The translations under genes and the position numbers were made by a program. The notes below the pieces were generated by a model. The model searched no databases and was not told where the DNA came from. It worked only from the letters and a program-made list of their open reading frames with translations. DNA of 64,000 bases from Lumbricus rubellus (Eukaryota; Annelida; Clitellata; Crassiclitellata; Lumbricidae), in NCBI GenBank assembly GCA_945859605.1, contig OX243811.1, positions 31,609,494 to 31,673,493 of the forward strand. Direction: 5' to 3'. Below, piece after piece: positions 13,682 through 24,525 of this stretch. How positions within the stretch are numbered: position 1 is the stretch's first letter; the number at the start of each line of letters is the position of its first letter.

Positions 13682-16600
13682 GAGCGCGACGGGGCATCAG
13701 TTTATTCACGAGCGCGAAGGGCATCAGTTTATTCACGAGCGCGAAGGGCATCAGTTTATTCACGAGCGCGAAGGGCATCAGTTTATTCACGAGCGCGAAG
13801 GGCATCAGTTTATTCACGAGCGCGACGGGCATCAGTTTAATCACGAGCGCGAAGGGCATAACTTTATTCACGAGCGCGAAGGGCATCAGTTTATTAACGA
13901 GCGCGAAGGGCATCAGTTTATTCACGAGCGCGACGGGCATCAGTTTATTCACGAGCGCGACGGGCATCAGTTTATTCACGAGCGCGAAGGGCATCAGTTT
14001 ATTCACGAGCGCGAAGGGCATCAGTTTATTCACGAGCGCGACGGGCATCAGTTTATTTACGAGCGCGACGGGCATCAGTTTATTCACGAGCGCGAAGGGC
14101 ATCAGTTTTTTCACGAGCGCGACGGGCATCAGTTTATTCACGAGCGCGAAGGGCATCAGTTTATTCACGAGCGCGACGGGCATCAGTTTATTCACGAGCG
14201 CGAAGGGCATCAGTTTATTCACGAGCGTGAGGGGCATCAGTTTATTCACGAGCGCGAAGGGCATCAGTTTATTCACGAGCGCGAAGGGCATCAGTTTATT
14301 CACGAGCGCGAAGGGCATCAGTTTTTTCACGAGCGCGAAAGGGCATCAGTTTATTCACGAGCGCGAAGGGCATCAGTTTATTCACAAGCGCGAAGGGCAT
14401 CAGTTTATTCACGAGCGCGACGGGCATCAGTTTATTCACGAGCGCGAAGGGCATCAGTTTATTCACGAGCGCGAAGGGCATCAGTTTATTCACGAGCGCG
14501 AAGGGCATCAGTTTATTCACGAGCGCGACGGGGCATCAGTTTATTCACGAGCGCGAAGGGCATCAGTTTATTCACGAGCGCGACGGGCATCAGTTTATTC
14601 ACGAGCGCGAAGGGCATCAGTTTATTCACGAGCGCGAAGGGCATCAGTTTATTCACGAGCGCGAAGGGCATCAGTTTATTCACGAGCGCGACGGGCATCA
14701 GTTTATTTACGAGCGCGACGGGCATCAGTTTATTCACGAGCGCGAAGGGCATCAGTTTTTTCACGAGCGCGAAGGGCATCAGTTTATTCACGAGCGCGAA
14801 GGGCATCAGTTTATTCACGAGCGCGACGGGCATCAGTTTATTCACGAGCGCGAAGGGCATCAGTTTATTCACGAGCGTGAGGGGCATCAGTTTATTCACG
14901 AGCGCGAAGGGCATCAGTTTATTCACGAGCGCGAAGGGCATCAGTTTATTCACGAGCGCGAAGGGCATCAGTTTTTTCACGAGCGCGAAGGGCATCAGTT
15001 TATTCACGAGCGCGAAGGGCATCAGTTTATTCACGAGCGCGAAGGGCATCAGTTTATTAACGAGCGCGAAGGGCATCAGTTTATTCACGAGCGCGACGGG
15101 CATCAGTTTATTCACGAGCGCGAAGGGCATCAGTTTATTCACGAGCGCGAAGGGCATCAGTTTATTCACGAGCGCGACGGGGCATCAGTTTATTCACGAG
15201 CGCGAAGGGCATCAGTTTATTCACGAGCGCGACGGGCATCAGTTTATTCACGAGCGCGAAGGGCATCAGTTTATTCACGAGCGCGACGGGCATCAGTTTA
15301 TTCACGAGCGCGACGGGCATCAGTTTATTCACGAGCGCGAGGGGCATCAGTTTATTCACGAGCGCGAAGGGCATCAGTTTATTCACGAGCGCGAAGGGCA
15401 TAAGTTTATTCACGAGCGCGAAGGGCATCAGTTTATTCACGAGCGCGACGGGGCATCAGTTTATTCACGAGCGCGAAGGGCATCAGTTTATTCACGAGCG
15501 CGAAGGGCATCAGTTTATTCACGAGCGCGAAGGGCATCAGTTTATTCACGAGCGCGAAGGGCATCAGTTTATTCACGAGCGCGACGGGCATCAGTTTAAT
15601 CACGAGCGCGAAGGGCATAAGTTTATTCACGAGCGCGAAGGGCATCAGTTTATTAACGAGCGCGAAGGGCATCAGTTTATTCACGAGCGCGACGGGCATC
15701 AGTTTATTCACGAGCGCGACGGGCATCAGTTTATTCACGAGCGCGAAGGGCATCAGTTTATTCACGAGCGCGAAGGGCATCAGTTTATTCACGAGCGCGA
15801 CGGGCATCAGTTTATTTACGAGCGCGACGGGCATCAGTTTATTCACGAGCGCGAAGGGCATCAGTTTTTTCACGAGCGCGAAGGGCATCAGTTTATTCAC
15901 GAGCGCGAAGGGCATCAGTTTATTCACGAGCGCGAAGGGCATCAGTTTTTTCACGAGCGCGAAGGGCATCAGTTTTTTCACGAGCGCGAAGGGCATCAGT
16001 TTATTCAGGAGCGCGAAGGGCATCAGTTTATTCACAAGCGCGAAGGGCATCAGTTTATTCACGAGCGCGACGGGCATCAGTTTAATCACGAGCGCGAAGG
16101 GCATAAGTTTATTCACGAGCGCGAAGGGCATCAGTTTATTAACGAGCGCGAAGGGCATCAGTTTATTCACGAGCGCGACGGGCATCACTTTATTCACGAG
16201 CGCGACGGGCATCAGTTTATTCACGAGCGCGAAGGGCATCAGTTTATTCACGAGCGCGAAGGGCATCAGTTTATTCACGAGCGCGACGGGCATCAGTTTA
16301 TTTACGAGCGCGACGGGCATCAGTTTATTCACGAGCGCGAAGGGCATCAGTTTTTTCACGAGCGCGACGGGCATCAGTTTATTCACGAGCGCGAAGGGCA
16401 TCAGTTTATTCACGAGCGCGACGGGCATCAGTTTATTCACGAGCGCGAAGGGCATCAGTTTATTCACGAGCGTGAGGGGCATCAGTTTATTCACGAGCGC
16501 GAAGGGCATCAGTTTATTCACGAGCGCGAAGGGCATCAGTTTATTCACGAGCGCGAAGGGCATCAGTTTTTTCACGAGCGCGAAGGGCATCAGTTTATTC

Positions 16601-19600
16601 ACGAGCGCGAAGGGCATCAGTTTATTCACAAGCGCGAAGGGCATCAGTTTATTCACGAGCGCGACGGGCATCAGTTTATTCACGAGCGCGAAGGGCATCA
16701 GTTTATTCACGAGCGCGAAGGACATCAGTTTATTCACGAGCGCGAAGGGCATCAGTTTATTCACGAGCGCGACGGGGCATCAGTTTATTCACGAGCGCGA
16801 AGGGCATCAGTTTATTCACGAGCGCGACGGGCATCAGTTTATTCACGAGCGCGAAGGGCATCAGTTTATTCACGAGCGCGAAGGGCATCAGTTTATTCAC
16901 GAGCGCGAAGGGCATCAGTTTATTCACGAGCGCGACGGGCATCAGTTTATTTACGAGCGCGACGGGCATCAGTTTATTCACGAGCGCGAAGGGCATCAGT
17001 TTTTTCACGAGCGCGAAGGGCATCAGTTTATTCACGAGCGCGAAGGGCATCAGTTTATTCACGAGCGCGACGGGCATCAGTTTATTCACGAGCGCGAAGG
17101 GCATCAGTTTATTCACGAGCGTGAGGGGCATCAGTTTATTCACGAGCGCGAAGGGCATCAGTTTATTCACGAGCGCGAAGGGCATCAGTTTATTCACGAG
17201 CGCGAAGGGCATCAGTTTTTTCACGAGCGCGAAGGGCATCAGTTTATTCACGAGCGCGAAGGGCATCAGTTTATTCACGAGCGCGAAGGGCATCAGTTTA
17301 TTAACGAGCGCGAAGGGCATCAGTTTATTCACGAGCGCGACGGGCATCAGTTTATTCACGAGCGCGAAGGGCATCAGTTTATTCACGAGCGCGAAGGGCA
17401 TCAGTTTATTCACGAGCGCGACGGGGCATCAGTTTATTCACGAGCGCGAAGGGCATCAGTTTATTCACGAGCGCGACGGGCATCAGTTTATTCACGAGCG
17501 CGAAGGGCATCAGTTTATTCACGAGCGCGACGGGCATCAGTTTATTCACGAGCGCGACGGGCATCAGTTTATTCACGAGCGCGAGGGGCATCAGTTTATT
17601 CACGAGCGCGAAGGGCATCAGTTTATTCACGAGCGCGAAGGGCATCAGTTTATTCACGAGCGCGAAGGGCATCAGTTTATTCACGAGCGCGACGGGGCAT
17701 CAGTTTATTCACGAGCGCGAAGGGCATCAGTTTATTCACGAGCGCGAAGGGCATCAGTTTATTCACGAGCGCAAAGGGCATCAGTTTATTCACGAGCGCG
17801 AAGGGCATCAGTTTATTCACGAGCGCGACGGGCATCAGTTTAATCACGAGCGCGAAGGGCATAAGTTTATTCACGAGCGCGAAGGGCATCAGTTTATTAA
17901 CGAGCGCGAAGGGCATCAGTTTATTCACGAGCGCGACGGGCATCAGTTTATTCACGAGCGCGACGGGCATCAGTTTATTCACGAGCGCGAAGGGCATCAG
18001 TTTATTCACGAGCGCGAAGGGCATCAGTTTATTCACGAGCGCGACGGGCATCAGTTTATTTACGAGCGCGACGGGCATCAGTTTATTCACGAGCGCGAAG
18101 GGCATCAGTTTATTCACGAGCGCGAAGGGCATCAGTTTATTCACGAGCGCGAAGGGCATCAGTTTTTTCACGAGCGCGAAGGGCATCAGTTTTTTCACGA
18201 GCGCGAAGGGCTTCAGTTTATTCACGAGCGCGAAGGGCATCAGTTTATTCACAAGCGCGAAGGGCATCAGTTTATTCACGAGCGCGACGGGCATCAGTTT
18301 ATTCACGAGCGCGAAGGGCATCAGTTTATTCACGAGCGCGAAGGGCATCAGTTTATTCACGAGCGCGAAGGGCATCAGTTTATTCACGAGCGCGACGGGG
18401 CATCAGTTTATTCACGAGCGCGAAGGGCATCAGTTTATTCACGAGCGCGACGGGCATCAGTTTATTCACGAGCGCGAAGGGCATCAGTTTATTCACGAGC
18501 GCGACGGGCATCAGTTTATTCACGAGCGCGACGGGCATCAGTTTATTCACGAGCGCGACGGGCATCAGTTTATTCACGAGCGCGACGGGCATCAGTTTAT
18601 TCACGAGCGCGAGGGGCATCAGTTTATTCACGAGCGCGAAGGGCATCAGTTTATTCACGAGCGCGAAGGGCATCAGTTTATTCACGAGCGCGAAGGGCAT
18701 CAGTTTATTCACGAGCGCGACGGGGCATCAGTTTATTCACGAGCGCGAAGGGCATCAGTTTATTCACGAGCGCGACGGGCATCAGTTTATTCACGAGCGC
18801 GAAGGGCATCAGTTTATTCACGAGCGCGAAGGGCATCAGTTTATTCACGAGCGCGACGGGCATCAGTTTAATCACGAGCGCGAAGGGCATAAGTTTATTC
18901 ACGAGCGCGAAGGGCATCAGTTTATTAACGAGCGCGAAGGGCATCAGTTTATTCACGAGCGCGACGGGCATCAGTTTATTCACGAGCGCGACGGGCATCA
19001 GTTTATTCACGAGCGCGAAGGGCATCAGTTTATTCACGAGCGCGAAGGGCATCAGTTTATTCACGAGCGCGACGGGCATCAGTTTATTCACGAGCGCGAA
19101 GGGCATCAGTTTATTCACGAGCGTGAGGGGCATCAGTTTATTCACGAGCGCGAAGGGCATCAGTTTATTCACGAGCGCGAAGGGCATCAGTTTATTCACG
19201 AGCGCGACGGGCATCAGTTTATTCACGAGCGTGAGGGGCATCAGTTTATTCACGAGCGCGACGGGCATCAGTTTATTCACGAGCGCGAAGGGCATCAGTT
19301 TATTCACGAGCGTGAAGGGCATCAGTTTATTCACGAGCGCGACGGGCATCAGTTTATTCACGAGCGCGAGGGGCATCAGTTTATTCAGGCGCGCGAAGGG
19401 CATCAGCTTATTCACGAGCGCGACGGGCATCAGTTTATTCACGAGCGCGAAGGGCATCAGTTTATTCACGAGCGCGAAGGGCATCAGTTTATTCACGAGC
19501 GCGAAGGGCATCAGTTTATTCACGAGCGCGAAGGGCATCAGTTTATTCACGAGCGCGAAGGGCATCAGTTTATTCACGAGCGCGAAGGGCATCAGTTTAT

Positions 19601-20325
19601 TCACGAGCGCGACGGGCATCAGTTTATTCACGAGCGTGTTGGGCATCAGTTTATTCACGAGCGCAAAGAGCATCAGTTTATTCACGAGCGCGACGGGCAT
19701 CAGTTTATTCACGAGCGCGACGGGCATCAGTTTATTCACGAGCGCGAAGGGCATCAGTTTATTCACGAGCGCGACGGGCATCAGTTTATTCACGAGCGCG
19801 AAGGGCATCAGTTTATTCACGAGCGCGAAGGGCATCAAATTATTCACGAGCGCGACGGGGCATCAGTTTATTCACGAGCGCGACGGGCATCAGTTTATTC
19901 ACGAGCGCGAAGGGCATCAGTTTTTTCACGAGCGCGAAGGGCATCAGTTTATTCACGAGCGCGAAGGGCATCAGTTTATTCACGAGCGCGACGGGCATCA
20001 GTTTATTCACGAGCGCGAAGGGCATCAGTTTATTCACGAGCGTGAGGGGCATCAGTTTATTCACGAGCGCGAAGGGCATCAGTTTATTCACGAGCGCGAA
20101 GGGCATCAGTTTATTCACGAGCGCGAAGGGCATCAGTTTATTCACGAGCGCGAAGGGCATCAGTTTATTCACGAGCGCGACGGGCATCAGTTTATTCACG
20201 AGCGTGAGGGGCATCAGTTTATTCACGAGCGCGACGGGCATCAGTTCATTCACGAGCGCGAAGGGCATCAGTTTATTCACGAGGGCGAGGGGCATCAGTT
20301 TATTCGCGAGCGCGAGGGGCATTAG

Positions 20326-20561
20326 TCTAAAGAAAAACGTACGTATAAAACGCCCCCGCCCTCAATTTTCTCGGCCTCGGCATATAATACGCCGCCGCCC
20401 TCATTTTACTTGGAAATATTCCAGCAAATTATAACTCACCCAATTATAATTATTCAATCCAGAGTGTCCAATGTTCACCAAAGTTGGCCAATCGAAAGCG
20501 TAGTACTCTATGATCGTAGAGTATGTTTACGGTAGCTATTTGAGGAGTTTGGAGTGCAGCT
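20326..20561. other. Satellite right flank
   Basis: The array ends abruptly after a degraded monomer. The flank starts with a GC-rich two-copy motif (about 45 bp, each with CGCC.CCGCCCTCA and a TATAAAAC or TATAATAC core), then unique AT-rich sequence up to the hAT-type insertion. No gene was recognised. Confidence 0.5.
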
Positions 20562-20857
20562 CAGAGGCGTAGCGACCGCCCTCCGTACCCTCCGACCGAA
20601 GTGGCCCCCGGCAAGGAGTGAAGTGCCGAAAAATGAATGAAATTACTATAAATAAATTTTTAAAAAGGTCATCAAATTTTTTGTACGGCGAATATGAAAT
20701 TTTCCCCGAGATTTTGGCCCAAAAAGGTCATCAACCTTTTCAGACGGCGAATATAAAATTTTCCCGAGATTTTGGCCGCATGACTAAAAAAAAGTCGTCA
20801 GAAATTTCGGACATTATATGCTCGGAGGGGGCCACGTTCGTTGTTGCTACGGCCCTG
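20562..20857. mobile_element. Non-autonomous hAT-type DNA element 1
   Basis: The left end starts CAGAGGCGTAGCGACC and the right end, read on the other strand, starts CAGGGCCGTAGCAAC. The element is flanked by a perfect 8-bp direct duplication GTGCAGCT (20554-20561 and 20858-20865). An 8-bp target site duplication with short CA..GGCGTAGC termini is the hAT-superfamily pattern. At 296 bp there is no room for a transposase. The interior repeats an AAAAAGGTCATCAA / GAGATTTTGGCC motif two to three times and resembles element 2 at 25001. Confidence 0.85.
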
Positions 20858-20865
20858 GTGCAGCT

Positions 20866-21400
20866 CTTCAAGTTAAGACTCTCACACATTTCCTTTGCCA
20901 TGCTGCAATAATGCAGTTGTTTAGTAGCAGTGGTCCACGAGACTGCAAGCCACATCCAACAAACCTTAAATGCACCTAAAAGCTTCTTTTCTGCTTCCTT
21001 TAAAATGTCGTGCTGCTCAGTTTCTGCAATGTAGAATTCAACAGCTTTTTCAACCATTCTTTAATTTTATACTCTGCTTCTGCTTCTCTGTGCTTGCTTC
21101 TTTTTTATGCTTTTTCACCTCTTCTAAATGCTGTTTGTACTTGGCATGCACCGATTTGGTACTACATCACCAACAAAGTGATGTAGTAGCAAAAAGGCAG
21201 GAGCAATATCGACACCTGTGGAACTCCCTATATGGTCTGCAAAGCAACTGCATCATGTTTTCTGGTTTAAGACTCTTATTTGCTGACAAAAATATTTCTG
21301 TATCAGGCTCTTCCATCCATCACCTTCTGGCCTTTCCATTCCAAACTAAGTCACAAGAAGTCCTCTTTTGGACTGCCCTTTAGACAATCTTTCCAACTCC
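20866..21400. other. Unrecognised coding-like remnant, minus strand
   Basis: On the minus strand 20866-21057 stays open and continues upstream after stops as a Lys/Glu-rich stretch (KHKKEAQRSRSR). The open part begins MVEKAVEFYIAETEQ and contains CWMWLAVSWTTATKQ. It looks like former coding sequence broken by stops and interrupted by the hAT insertion. I do not recognise a family. Confidence 0.3.
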
Positions 21401-21475
21401 ATAAAGAGTATAAGCTGGTTTCTTGTGCTCGGCTTTCGAGTGGCGTTAAAGAAGTTTGGAGATTATGACAACGCA
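21401..21475 (-). repeat. Dispersed repeat related to copies at 59176 and 61761
   Basis: It shares GGCTTTCGAGTGGCGTTAAAG with the intronic copies near 59203 and 61795. On the minus strand the three copies keep a common peptide pattern (ISK.L.R.SKA), as expected from decayed ends of one retroposon family. Confidence 0.5.
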
Positions 21476-21539
21476 TTCGCAATCATTCAGCACTTTCACC
21501 TTGTGACCGGTTTTGCACAGGTCTAACAACCTACATCTT

Positions 21540-21731
21540 CATCTCTCAAGAGAAGTATTCTAATTGAGCAGCTTTCAAACAAAAAAGATGGCTCAATTAG
21601 AATACAGGACATAAACCAGCTTCACTTTAAACAACTGAAGGAAATCACCAAAGATATGAGCAACATCTGCAATGAAGTGCCGCTGAATGACAATTCCTGG
21701 ATTGTCAAGCAACTTCTTTGTATTTAATAAA
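21540..21731 (+). pseudogene. Possible terminal coding exon or gene remnant
   Basis: A frame is open from about 21533 to a TAA at 21725-21727 (peptide contains LIEQLSNKKDGSIRIQDINQ and ends NDNSWIVKQLLCI). AATAAA overlaps the stop region, as in a terminal exon with a poly(A) signal. A stop lies just upstream in frame, at the best-looking acceptor (GCACAG near 21521), so a real exon would need the weaker TCTCAAG acceptor. No family was recognised; it could equally be a transposon-derived relic. Confidence 0.35.
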
Positions 21732-22142
21732 AGCCAATCATTTAAAGTAAAAAATATGGTACAATGCTGAACAAATATTACTAGTATTGAATCAGCCCGT
21801 TTATAACATATAGGCCTACGACTCTAAATTATAACAGGAAAAAAGTTAATAAAAATTATAAATAATCACAGCAATAATAATTCGTGACACAAAAAGTGTG
21901 AGAAAATACTTTTGAGAAAATACAGAAAATACAGGACACTTTAAGAAAAAATTCTCAATAAATGGCCCTCAACTTGTCAATGAATTAACAATCCATGCAA
22001 AAATCGACAATTTGAACAAGATTGAATAAAAAAATTATTTTCTATAACATCAAATTTAACAAATTTCTATGTTGAATTAAATGTTAAATTAAAATGTTCT
22101 AGGCACTTCTCAGGGATGTTCGCAACAACAAAAATGCTCTTT
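21732..22142. other. AT-rich sequence without recognised genes
   Basis: Low-complexity AT-rich DNA with many stops in all frames. Nothing supportable was seen. Confidence 0.5.
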
Positions 22143-22357
22143 GGGCGCAGTGGTGTAGTGGGTATGTTTGCACCTTGCAACTGGAGGGTTGCAGGTTCAA
22201 ATCCACCTCACGTCGCCGCGTAGGAACTTTGGGCAAGTCCTTCACACACAATTGCTCAGCGCTTCGGCGTGAAACTCCGATGCAGTGTCCACGCTGTAGT
22301 CGGGAGCGCCTCTTAATATAGAGCTTGTAGGGGCGCTATAGTAAGTACGCATACAAA
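22143..22357 (+). mobile_element. tRNA-derived SINE, near full length
   Basis: The tRNA-like head has an A box (TGGTGTAGTGGG, about 22151-22162) and a B box (GGTTCAAATCC, 22194-22204), the internal RNA polymerase III promoter pattern. A body follows with the family-specific CAGCGCTTCGGCGTGAAACT, then a 3' tail, GTCGGGAGCGCCTCTTAA through GGGGCGCTATAGTAAGTACG. The tail matches the LINE 3' ends in this window. Other copies are at 35307 (-), 35793 (+, head only) and 42868 (+, 5'-truncated). Confidence 0.85.
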
Positions 22358-22614
22358 CCAATGATAAAAGTTCAGAATTACAGGTCTATACAACAACACT
22401 TCTTCAAATTTGTCTAATGCCTATTTACAGAACGTTCTTTGATGTTCTTTTCCAAGTCTTCTTAATTCAGAACGGGTGAGCACTTGGTTCTTCATGATGG
22501 AATTGCGCTTCCGACAGTTTCAGAGACATCGTCTTTTGCAGTCTCGTTCCTTTCCACGTTTTCATTCGCCTGCAAAAATCACCAATTAAACCTAGTTAAG
22601 AACAGGGGCAAGTT

Positions 22615-22779
22615 AAAGTTTTAAGAGTTAAAATCCTTAAACGTTGATTTTAAGAGTTGAAATCTCTAAACGTTGATTTTAGAAGTTGAAATCCCTAAAC
22701 GTTGATTTTAAGAGTTGAAATCCCTAAAGTTGACTTTAAGAGTTGAAATCCTTAAAGTTGACTTTAAGAGTTGAAAGCT
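22615..22779. repeat. 28/29-bp minisatellite, about 5-6 copies
   Basis: The unit is TTTTAAGAGTTGAAATCC followed by CTAAACGTTGA or CTAAAGTTGAC, with 28- and 29-bp versions. It is AT-rich with no ORF of interest. Confidence 0.8.
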
Positions 22780-23104
22780 TTCAAGAAGATTGCCTGCTAG
22801 CTCGAATTGCATTTAGAACTTAAGACGTTTCAGATTACGCAAATGGAATTGCTCAAACGAATCTCAAAAAGGCTTACTACACGCAAATAAACATTCAAAT
22901 TTATACAATTAACAGAATAAAATGTAATTCAATTACAATACTCGTATTTCAGCTACACGTAATTTTATTTAATAATCCATTGGTAAATAAGTCATCTGGC
23001 TACCTGTGAAGATTCGAAGAGGACAGAAAAAGGATCCAGACGATCGTGGCTGGCGACTGAACGAGCATCTCGACATCTCCTCCCTCAGCAACTCCAGTTA
23101 CCAT
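22780..23104. other. AT-rich spacer
   Basis: No gene, repeat array or conserved element was recognised. Confidence 0.4.
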
Positions 23105-23410
23105 GTCGAAACAATAAGAATGCAATCTACGTGCTACAATAAAAGAACCTAAAAGAACAAGAACACTGTTACATTAACAATAAAGGAACCCAAAATGCAA
23201 TATACGTTAACAATAAACTAATAAGAAACAATAATAATGCAATCATTGTCTACAATAAAATAACCAAAAACAACAAGAACACAGTTACGTTAACAATGAA
23301 GAAACCTAGAAGAACATGATTCATGTAAGCAATAAACGAATCAGAAACAATAAGAATGCAATCAATCAACCCTGACAATGAAAGAACCTGAAAAACAAGA
23401 ACGGAAAACG
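23105..23410. repeat. Degenerate tandem repeat, about 119-bp unit, 3 copies
   Basis: Each unit contains AACAATAAGAATGCAATC (about 23109, 23227 and 23347), then a run of ACAATAAAAGAACC and AACAAGAACAC-like motifs. Copies are 118-120 bp apart and clearly diverged. Confidence 0.65.
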
Positions 23411-23690
23411 AATGGGGCAACGATTTTTGTTTTTTTTATATTTTATTTTTTACGTTTTACTATTTAATCATTTTAATCATTTTTACTTTTCACATTTTTG
23501 CTTATTTACATTTTAGTTTTTTACTTTTTGCATTTTAACTTTTTAACATTTTTACTTTTGATTTAATTTTTAACGTTCATATGGACTTTTGGATGGGGAG
23601 AAGGGAGGACTTTGGGGTGGGGGAAAGGAAGGACTTTGGGATGGGAGGGGGAAGGGAGGACTTTGGGAGGGGGAGGAAGGGAGGTGTGCT
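23411..23690. repeat. T-rich tract then G-rich tandem repeat
   Basis: A T-rich stretch built of TTTTTACTTTT-like units (about 23425-23580) is followed by three to four copies of a GGGAGGACTTTGGG-containing unit of roughly 30 bp (about 23589-23690). The second part has closely spaced G runs on the + strand and could form G-quadruplexes. Confidence 0.6.
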
Positions 23691-24240
23691 TCAGACTTTT
23701 CTTGCTCCATGCTCTTGATCACTACAACAAAATCTGAAAGAGTAATAAGTTATAACATGCCACCATTTCTACCACTGGAAGATGGTGATCACAAAAGGTC
23801 ACACAACAAACCATGTTTACCCATCCGACCTCATGACCTACGATGTTGAGATGATGGTCGTCGGACACTAGACATGTTTCCACCATCTCCAAATTCAATC
23901 CGTCACCAGGTCTTCGGTATCCAGCGGTCGTGCTCCAGACGCTTCTTGCTCCAGGTTCTGGATCACTAGAAAAGAACCTGAAAAAAACCAAGAACGTGGT
24001 GCATGTTAGTGTTGCTAGTCAATCCTATTGAGATCACAAGAGGTTCGATACATCATTACCCACCGTTGTCCAAGACCCATCCAACCTTGCAACATCATCC
24101 ACTGCTGCCCTTGCGACCGGCGACGCCGAGATGACCAGGGATCCAGCAGATCATCTGGAGATTCCACGCATCCTCCACTGTCCATCATCAGGTCATCCGA
24201 GATCTGAAAGAACAAGAACTTAGGCAGTACCTGTTGCAAG
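23691..24240. repeat. Imperfect duplication of about 240 bp
   Basis: CTTGCTCCATGCTCTTGATC at about 23700 recurs as CTTGCTCCAGGTTCTGGATC at about 23942, each followed by a GAAAGAGTAA or GAACCTGAAA-type stretch and a CATGT/CATGC motif. A weaker third part follows (ATCTGAAAGAACAAGAAC near 24200). No coding capacity was seen. Confidence 0.5.
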
Positions 24241-24525
24241 AACCCAAACGTATCGTCACAATCACCTTACTTGATGCATTATATCTGATATTCTTTTTTA
24301 TTTTTATATTTATATATATATACATTGCTATTATGGTTCTTACAGGCTGCACTAAAATATAATCGTTAAATTATAATTATATTAACAAATACCAGCTACA
24401 AAATTTGCTACATATATAGGGAAGTAAAAATATTTAGATGAGAAAGAAGAAATATACAGAAAGCACCCTAAACAATATGTAAAGACCTACAGTACTTCAT
24501 TAACAATCCTATCAGGCCTGCATCA

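Larger units (their letters stand above)
1..20325. repeat. 27-bp CpG-rich satellite array, about 750 monomers
   Basis: Head-to-tail copies of a 27-bp unit fill the first 20.3 kb without interruption. The constant core reads AGTTTATTCACGAGCGCGA, followed by one variable base (A, C or G) and then GGGCATC. Most monomers differ by 0 to 2 bases. Recurrent variants include TTAATCAC, TTTTTTCAC, TTATTTACG, GCGTGAGG and CATAAG. Because 27 is a multiple of 3 and the unit lacks stops in three + frames and one - frame, it gives long artificial ORFs with 9-residue repeats (GISLFTSAK, HQFIHEREG, ASVYSRARR on +; NKLMPFALV on -). I regard it as non-coding satellite DNA: no flanking exon, start context or splice site fits, and the most variable base is non-synonymous in each open frame. 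The array reaches the left window edge, so its full length is unknown. Confidence 0.97.

Noticed and set aside
1..20325. The 27-bp array as a CRISPR array
   Set aside because: There are no unique spacers; monomers are directly adjacent, and the surroundings are eukaryotic.
1..20325. CENP-B box in the satellite monomer
   Set aside because: TTCG occurs on the minus strand, but the downstream A and CGGG positions of the box do not fit.
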